From Thalassotalea_A litorea (lineage in GTDB: Bacteria > Pseudomonadota > Gammaproteobacteria > Enterobacterales > Alteromonadaceae): a stretch of DNA of 64,000 nucleotides. Below the pieces are notes generated by a model, which did no database searches, was not told the origin of the DNA, and saw nothing but the letters and a program-made list of their open reading frames with translations. The stretch covers positions 1 through 64,000 of the forward strand of contig NZ_JBHZSG010000001.1 of assembly GCF_043642205.1 (NCBI RefSeq). The letters are read 5' to 3'. Of this stretch, positions 59,267 to 64,000 are shown one piece after another. Numbering within the stretch: position 1 is the stretch's first letter; each line of letters begins with the position of its first letter. The position numbers and the translations under genes were made by a program.

Positions 59267-62200
59267 ATGTCTAGTTTTAACGGGCAGAATAACAATTATA
59301 GAAGAGCTGCTTTAAGCAGTTCCGCACTATTGCTAATGGCAGTTAGTGCACCGTCAGTATTAGCTCAAGAAGTCAAAGCTGCAATTGCCAGTCAAAATGG
59401 TGATGGTACCAATACTGAAGAAGTTGAAGTCATTGAAGTTACTGGTGTACGAAGTGCATTGGAATCCGCGTTAAATGTAAAACGCGAAGCAAATTCAATC
59501 GTTGATGCGATATCCGCTGAAGATATCAACGGATTACCGGCTTTGGATATGGGGGAAGCCTTGCAGGCGATTCCTGGTATTCAAGTGAACCGTGAAGGGG
59601 AGCGAAGAACCTCTGATATCAATTTACGCGGCCTGCCAGGTAGCTTTGTTAAGGTTACCGCTAACGGTCAATCATTTACTACCCCGAGCCGAAGCGCTTC
59701 GCCGGTTGGTAGCCCGAACCCTTTCGGATCATTCGACCCCAGCGTATTTGATGGTGTCACAGTGATTAAAAGCCCGACCGCGGCACATCAAGAAGGCGGT
59801 ATAGCGGGTATTGTTGATAAAAAATTACCAAGTTCTTTGCGCAAACCTGATGGGCGTTATACGGTTAGTGTCGGTACTCGCTATGAAGATCTAAAAGACG
59901 GTTTTGATACGGAATTTAAATTAAGTGCTTCGAAACATTTCATTGAAGATGTATTCGCCGGCGCGCTGAAAGTCGGTTACTCAGATCAAAATTTCCGACG
60001 TGACTCGGTGTTATTCGCTCGTAAAGAGTTTGTTGATAGCAATACTTACGACGAATATGACACCTGGAAAGCGGACATGGTTTCTCAAGGCCTACTACCT
60101 GAAAATGCGGTAGTCAAAGCTTCTTCCACCGTACAGCAACTCGCAGAAGTCAGCCGCGGTGACCGTATATCCGTTGCCGGTAATCTTGAATTCAAGCCAA
60201 CCAAAAACTGGGAGCTTGGCTTAGATGTTCTTTACACTAAGCGAGACTTGAAAGATGGTAACTTCGAACAAGTTAGCTCTGAGGTTCGAAATCGTGGTAC
60301 CAGAACCTGGCGCGGGCAGCAGATTATCCCTGATCCCAATACCGTTCCATTTCTAACCGGTTATGGCGACGATGGTACGCCGATTTATGCCGTTTCACGG
60401 GTTACACTGGAAAATGCGGCTTATGTTCCTGCTAACCGTATTTTTGGTTTTTTTGAAGAAGCCAAAGGTGCATTTTTCGATTTCGAATATGTTGGCAATG
60501 ACTGGTCATTCGACGGGATAGTGTCTAAATCAAAATCTGAAAACGAATTTAACCAGACGGGCTTTGATTTTCGTTTACAGGGAAGCACCAGTGGTTCCAT
60601 TGAACCAACCGGTGTGACCACTGTTATTGATACCGGCCAGGGTAATCTTGGTGATATGTTTGTGTCTATGGATGGTTGGCAAGGCATCAATTATGACCAG
60701 GCTTTCAAGACGGGTAACCCGTTAAATCTCAATGTTGGTGATGTATCAGATCCAAGAAAACTGGACTTTTACGTCTTAGGTCGACACGACAATCCGAAAC
60801 GGGATATGGAGAGTATTGACCTCAACCTACATAAAGAATTTGATTTTGAAATTATTGGTGATGCATTGGTATTAAATACCGTTCACTTTGGTGGCCGTTA
60901 CTCTTCTGAAACGCTTGAAAACGAAGATTACACTCCATCATCAGGTGGTATCAATGTCGCAAATATCAGTAGTGACTTTTTAAATGATCAAATTTTAGCA
61001 GAATCGGAAAACCCTTGGTTTAACGGTAAAATTCCAGGTGGCGCCGGCTCTGAAGGTGGTTGGTATACACTGGATACGGCTTATATTGTTGAGCAACTTC
61101 AAGACGGTATGGAGATTTCTGATGAATTTACTGAAATCCCATCCAGTGGTTTTATCGCCAGGACGGAAAGAAATACCGATAATGTGTTGGATCGTTGGGA
61201 AACTAACTTCGACGCCACTGAGGAAATTACCGCCGCGTATTTGATGGCAGATTTCGCCGGTGAGTTAGGCTCTGTATTCTACTCGGGTAATTTTGGTGTA
61301 CGTTACGTGTCAACGGATGTGACCATTGATGGTGCGCAGCAGGAATATTACGATGGTAATCAATATCGAATTGTCAATATGGTCACCGAAAACTCTTATG
61401 ATCATGTCTTACCGTCGTTTAACGCGGCGTTCGAATTACGTGATGATTTGGTAGCACGCTTTGCGCTTAGTAAGGGCTTAGTTCGTCCTAATATTCGCTC
61501 GCAAACGCCAGTATTGACGGTACAGGAAGGTGAAAACAGCGTTCGTGTTGACTTCCCGAAAAGTGACGTTGAACCTTATACCTCCGACAACTTCGATTTG
61601 TCGCTGGAATGGTATAACCGCGAAGGTAGTGCAATTTCAATTGGTTTCTTCCAAAAAGACATTACTGGATTATTCCAGGAAGAAGAGATTTGTCCTATGC
61701 CAGGAGAGCCTAATGCTGAAGAGTTGACTCAGCAGACGGGTGATTTGATTCGCGAAGATTTTGCTGATGGAACCTTCATATGTACCCAGCAAGAGCCTTA
61801 TGAACAGGAAGATGGCGATATTATCAACCGAACTGCTAACATCAAGCGTTTTTACAATAGTGCCAGCACTATTGAAGTAACCGGTTATGAATTAGCGGTA
61901 CAGCAAAAACTCGACTTTTTACCGTATCCTTGGAATGGTTTTGGCGGCGTTCTTAACTACTCATATGTTGAAAATGAAACCCTTAACGAAGGCGCGGAAG
62001 ATAAAGGCGATGGCTTAATCGGTATTTCGCCAAACTCTTATAACCTGATCACTTATTATGAGAATGACGGATTTAGTATCCGCTTAGCTTATAATTACCG
62101 GGACGAATACAAACTCGACGGTGGTGCATCATTCGGTGGTCCAGACCAAAAGAATGTTAAGGCTCGAGGACAGCTTGATTTGTCCGCGTCCTATGAAATC

Positions 62201-62347
62201 ACTAAGAATTTGAAAGTGGCCTTTAGAGGTTATAACCTAACCGATGAATTACGTTATGAATACGTCGGTGAAGATGCTCGCAATGTAAGTCGTATTAATT
62301 ACGATGGTCGTACTTATTCGGCCAATATTAGTTATACGTTCCAATAG
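59267..62347 (+). CDS. TonB-dependent receptor of the polysaccharide locus (TIGR01782-like), copy 2
   Basis: A 1026-aa outer-membrane importer, paralogous to the receptor just upstream. Signal peptide (LLMAVSAPSVLAQ), TonB-box region EEVEVIEVTGVRSALESALNVKR, plug (INGLPALDMGEALQAIPGIQVNR, FDGVTVIKSPTAAHQEGGIAGIV), and barrel ending YDGRTYSANISYTFQ with the terminal aromatic for BAM insertion. GGGGAG lies 5 bases before the ATG. The plug lacks the usual GGxIN form after AAHQEGG (GGIAGIVDKKLP), a variation from copy 1. A terminator follows, so the downstream lyase-like gene has its own promoter or relies on readthrough. Confidence 0.93.
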   Translation: MSSFNGQNNNYRRAALSSSALLLMAVSAPSVLAQEVKAAIASQNGDGTNTEEVEVIEVTGVRSALESALNVKREANSIVDAISAEDINGLPALDMGEALQAIPGIQVNREGERRTSDINLRGLPGSFVKVTANGQSFTTPSRSASPVGSPNPFGSFDPSVFDGVTVIKSPTAAHQEGGIAGIVDKKLPSSLRKPDGRYTVSVGTRYEDLKDGFDTEFKLSASKHFIEDVFAGALKVGYSDQNFRRDSVLFARKEFVDSNTYDEYDTWKADMVSQGLLPENAVVKASSTVQQLAEVSRGDRISVAGNLEFKPTKNWELGLDVLYTKRDLKDGNFEQVSSEVRNRGTRTWRGQQIIPDPNTVPFLTGYGDDGTPIYAVSRVTLENAAYVPANRIFGFFEEAKGAFFDFEYVGNDWSFDGIVSKSKSENEFNQTGFDFRLQGSTSGSIEPTGVTTVIDTGQGNLGDMFVSMDGWQGINYDQAFKTGNPLNLNVGDVSDPRKLDFYVLGRHDNPKRDMESIDLNLHKEFDFEIIGDALVLNTVHFGGRYSSETLENEDYTPSSGGINVANISSDFLNDQILAESENPWFNGKIPGGAGSEGGWYTLDTAYIVEQLQDGMEISDEFTEIPSSGFIARTERNTDNVLDRWETNFDATEEITAAYLMADFAGELGSVFYSGNFGVRYVSTDVTIDGAQQEYYDGNQYRIVNMVTENSYDHVLPSFNAAFELRDDLVARFALSKGLVRPNIRSQTPVLTVQEGENSVRVDFPKSDVEPYTSDNFDLSLEWYNREGSAISIGFFQKDITGLFQEEEICPMPGEPNAEELTQQTGDLIREDFADGTFICTQQEPYEQEDGDIINRTANIKRFYNSASTIEVTGYELAVQQKLDFLPYPWNGFGGVLNYSYVENETLNEGAEDKGDGLIGISPNSYNLITYYENDGFSIRLAYNYRDEYKLDGGASFGGPDQKNVKARGQLDLSASYEITKNLKVAFRGYNLTDELRYEYVGEDARNVSRINYDGRTYSANISYTFQ

Positions 62348-62414
62348 AGAGTAATTATTAAGATTGCTCGATAAATTGGTATTTATTCAGTCAATGGGTA
62401 AATAGAACAAGTCT

Positions 62415-62449
62415 AAATGCGGCCAGTACTTACTGGTCGCATTTTTTTT
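62415..62449 (+). terminator. Rho-independent terminator after TonB receptor 2
   Basis: Stem AAATGCGGCCAGTA (62415-62428) and TACTGGTCGCATTT (62431-62444), 14 pairs with one G-T, followed by a run of T to 62449. It lies 68 bases after the receptor stop. Confidence 0.92.
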
Positions 62450-62477
62450 GGAAAAATTAATCAATAAGTACATATTC

Positions 62478-63929
62478 ATGACAAAAATCACCTTCCATAT
62501 AACCGCCTCAAACCAATGTGTTTTGGCATTTTTCTTGTTGTTGTCGCTTGGTAACCTGGCGGGTTGTACAGCGAACACCGATGCAACGGTTACCACTAAC
62601 GCTGCCAGCGACAGTCAATCACAATTATCATCACTAGCTATCGACAATGTTTGGTCCGGACACCGAATCAAACCTTATTTACTGACGCGCGGTAAAAATC
62701 AGTTTGTCGCTTATTTCGACAGCAATCGGCAAATGACCGTTGCTCACCGTCTGCTTGGAAAACCTTGGCGGTACTACAAGGTTGATAGTTGGTTAGGCTG
62801 GGATAGTCACAACTATGTGACGATGGAACTTGATTCTGCCGGGCACCTGCATGTTATGGGAAATATGCATGGCGATGCGATTGAATATTTTCGTACCACG
62901 GTGCCAATGCAGGTCAGAAGCCTTAAACGGGTTGCCTCCATGGTTAATTTATCTCAGGAACAACGGATGACTTATCCGGTATTTCTATTGAATAAAGACA
63001 ATCAGCTGATTTTAAAATATCGCGATGGCGGTAGTGGCAACGGTAACGAAATCTATAATATTTATGATTCCCAAGCGCAAAAATGGTCGCGCCTTCATGG
63101 CAATACATTTCTTGATGGTGAAGGCAAGATGAGTGGTTACTTTGAGGGCCCGATTAAAGGCCCAGATGGTCATTTTCATTTGATCTGGGTATGGCGGAAT
63201 ACACCAAATGCCGCAACCAATCACAGCCTTTCTTATGCTAAAAGCCCCGATTTAATCCACTGGAGTGACTCACAAGGCAAGCCATTAGCGCTACCCATTA
63301 CTTTAAAAGCGACTGAAGTTGTTGATCCGGTTCCGCCTTTTGCTGGAATGATAAATGGCAATGTCAAACTCGGCTTTGACCGCGATCGCCGACCAATTAT
63401 TAGCTATCACAAATACGATGCGTCAGGCAATACTCAGATGTATGTTGCCCGTCAGGAAGGGAAACACTGGAAGTCAGTGCAAATCAGTGATTGGCAGGAT
63501 TTTCGCTGGGATTTTAGTGGCCCTGGATCGCTAGGCAAATTTCCAATCAAACCCCAGTCACCGACGCTGCGTAACGACGGTAATATAGGGGTGATCGTCA
63601 GAAAACATGAGCAGGTTATGCAGTTCGTGTTAGACCCTGATACATTAGCGCCGATTCGGGTCGAAGACGTTAATATCTACCCTCCAGAAATAGAATCGCT
63701 TACCGAAAAGGCGAATGCCTTATTAATTGATAAAGCCTTAAAACCGTTAGAGCACAATGTTTTTATTGGCGCTGGCGACACGTCATCTACGGACAGTAAG
63801 TTTTACTTATCTTGGCATAGTCAATCCGGCAATCGCGACCGAGCCCATGATTCTATTTCTCTGCCAAGCGTTTTACTCTTGCACGAGGTGAGTTATGAGC
63901 GTCGAGTAAGGATATCATCCGGCAGATAG
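62478..63929 (+). CDS. BNR_4-type beta-propeller lipoprotein, candidate ulvan lyase (PL24/PL25-like)
   Basis: A 483-aa protein with a lipoprotein signal (LSLGNLAGC) and a seven-bladed-propeller sequence: DSHNYVTMELDSAGHLHVMGNMHGD, then RMTYPVFLLNKDNQLILKYRDG, FHLIWVWRNTPNAATNHSLSYAKS and RRPIISYHKYDASGNTQMYVAR. His111 and His131 are 20 residues apart, like the catalytic His pair I recall in PL24/PL25 ulvan lyases; the related GH145 rhamnosidases share the fold. The ATG at 62478 was chosen because the longer frame starts inside the terminator. It would start depolymerisation at the cell surface for import through the receptors upstream. Confidence 0.78.
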   Translation: MTKITFHITASNQCVLAFFLLLSLGNLAGCTANTDATVTTNAASDSQSQLSSLAIDNVWSGHRIKPYLLTRGKNQFVAYFDSNRQMTVAHRLLGKPWRYYKVDSWLGWDSHNYVTMELDSAGHLHVMGNMHGDAIEYFRTTVPMQVRSLKRVASMVNLSQEQRMTYPVFLLNKDNQLILKYRDGGSGNGNEIYNIYDSQAQKWSRLHGNTFLDGEGKMSGYFEGPIKGPDGHFHLIWVWRNTPNAATNHSLSYAKSPDLIHWSDSQGKPLALPITLKATEVVDPVPPFAGMINGNVKLGFDRDRRPIISYHKYDASGNTQMYVARQEGKHWKSVQISDWQDFRWDFSGPGSLGKFPIKPQSPTLRNDGNIGVIVRKHEQVMQFVLDPDTLAPIRVEDVNIYPPEIESLTEKANALLIDKALKPLEHNVFIGAGDTSSTDSKFYLSWHSQSGNRDRAHDSISLPSVLLLHEVSYERRVRISSGR

Positions 63930-64000
63930 CTCAGATAACAGATTCACTTGCTGTCGCGCCGGAGTGAAATATTGTGACGTTACATTAATGCCGCCAAATA

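Noticed and set aside
55579..62347. The two adjacent TonB receptors as a recent tandem duplication
   Set aside because: They share the N-terminal motif and leader, but the plugs and barrels differ throughout, so they are old paralogues.

Overview
The window looks like the chromosome of a marine gammaproteobacterium of the order Alteromonadales, of moderate-to-low GC. The evidence is the housekeeping genes (glmS behind a DeoR regulator, hutG-hutF, fdhD, ccoG, srkA-dsbA), TonB-dependent receptors without SusD partners, several sulfatases, and AT-rich intergenic repeats. A Colwellia/Thalassotalea-like relative is a reasonable guess, but the sequence alone does not settle the family.

Region 1 (0-2.2 kb): one end of a dispersed repeat, a peroxiredoxin-glutaredoxin fusion and an outer-membrane barrel protein. 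Region 2 (2.2-13 kb, minus strand) reads as an alkyl-sulfate catabolic operon. It holds a GXWXG/DUF4334 protein, GMC alcohol dehydrogenase, SdsA-type alkylsulfatase lipoprotein, TonB receptor, fatty-aldehyde dehydrogenase and acyl-CoA ligase. Upstream lie a TetR regulator gene and an 18-bp palindromic operator. Together these give alkyl sulfate -> alcohol -> aldehyde -> acid -> acyl-CoA.

Region 3 (13-28 kb) is ordinary: S9 peptidase, glmS with its DeoR regulator, the end of histidine degradation (hutG-hutF behind a HutC-like operator) followed by fdhD, ccoG, srkA-dsbA, a VTT-domain membrane protein, a thermonuclease, a tandem OB-fold SSB-like protein and tRNA-Arg(CCG).

Region 4 (28-32.2 kb) is a 3-keto-glycoside module: an exported TIM-barrel isomerase/epimerase, a DUF1080 lipoprotein, a GMC dehydrogenase and its Tat-exported small subunit. 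Region 5 (32.8-64 kb) is a polysaccharide utilisation locus for a sulfated, rhamnose- and uronate-containing polymer, best matched by ulvan. It has five S1 sulfatases, GH105, GH78, a GH5-like enzyme, DUF4861, L-rhamnose mutarotase, a KDG permease, a right-handed beta-helix protein, two large TonB receptors and a BNR_4 beta-propeller (candidate ulvan lyase). A second GMC/small-subunit pair is translationally coupled into the GH105-sulfatase operon. This suggests that the oligosaccharide route includes an oxidative step in the periplasm.

Two nearly identical ~275-bp MITE-like repeats in direct orientation bracket the 49.1-55.0 kb part of the locus. No transcription regulator is encoded between 28 and 64 kb, but a conserved ~70-bp block lies upstream of two of its transcription units.
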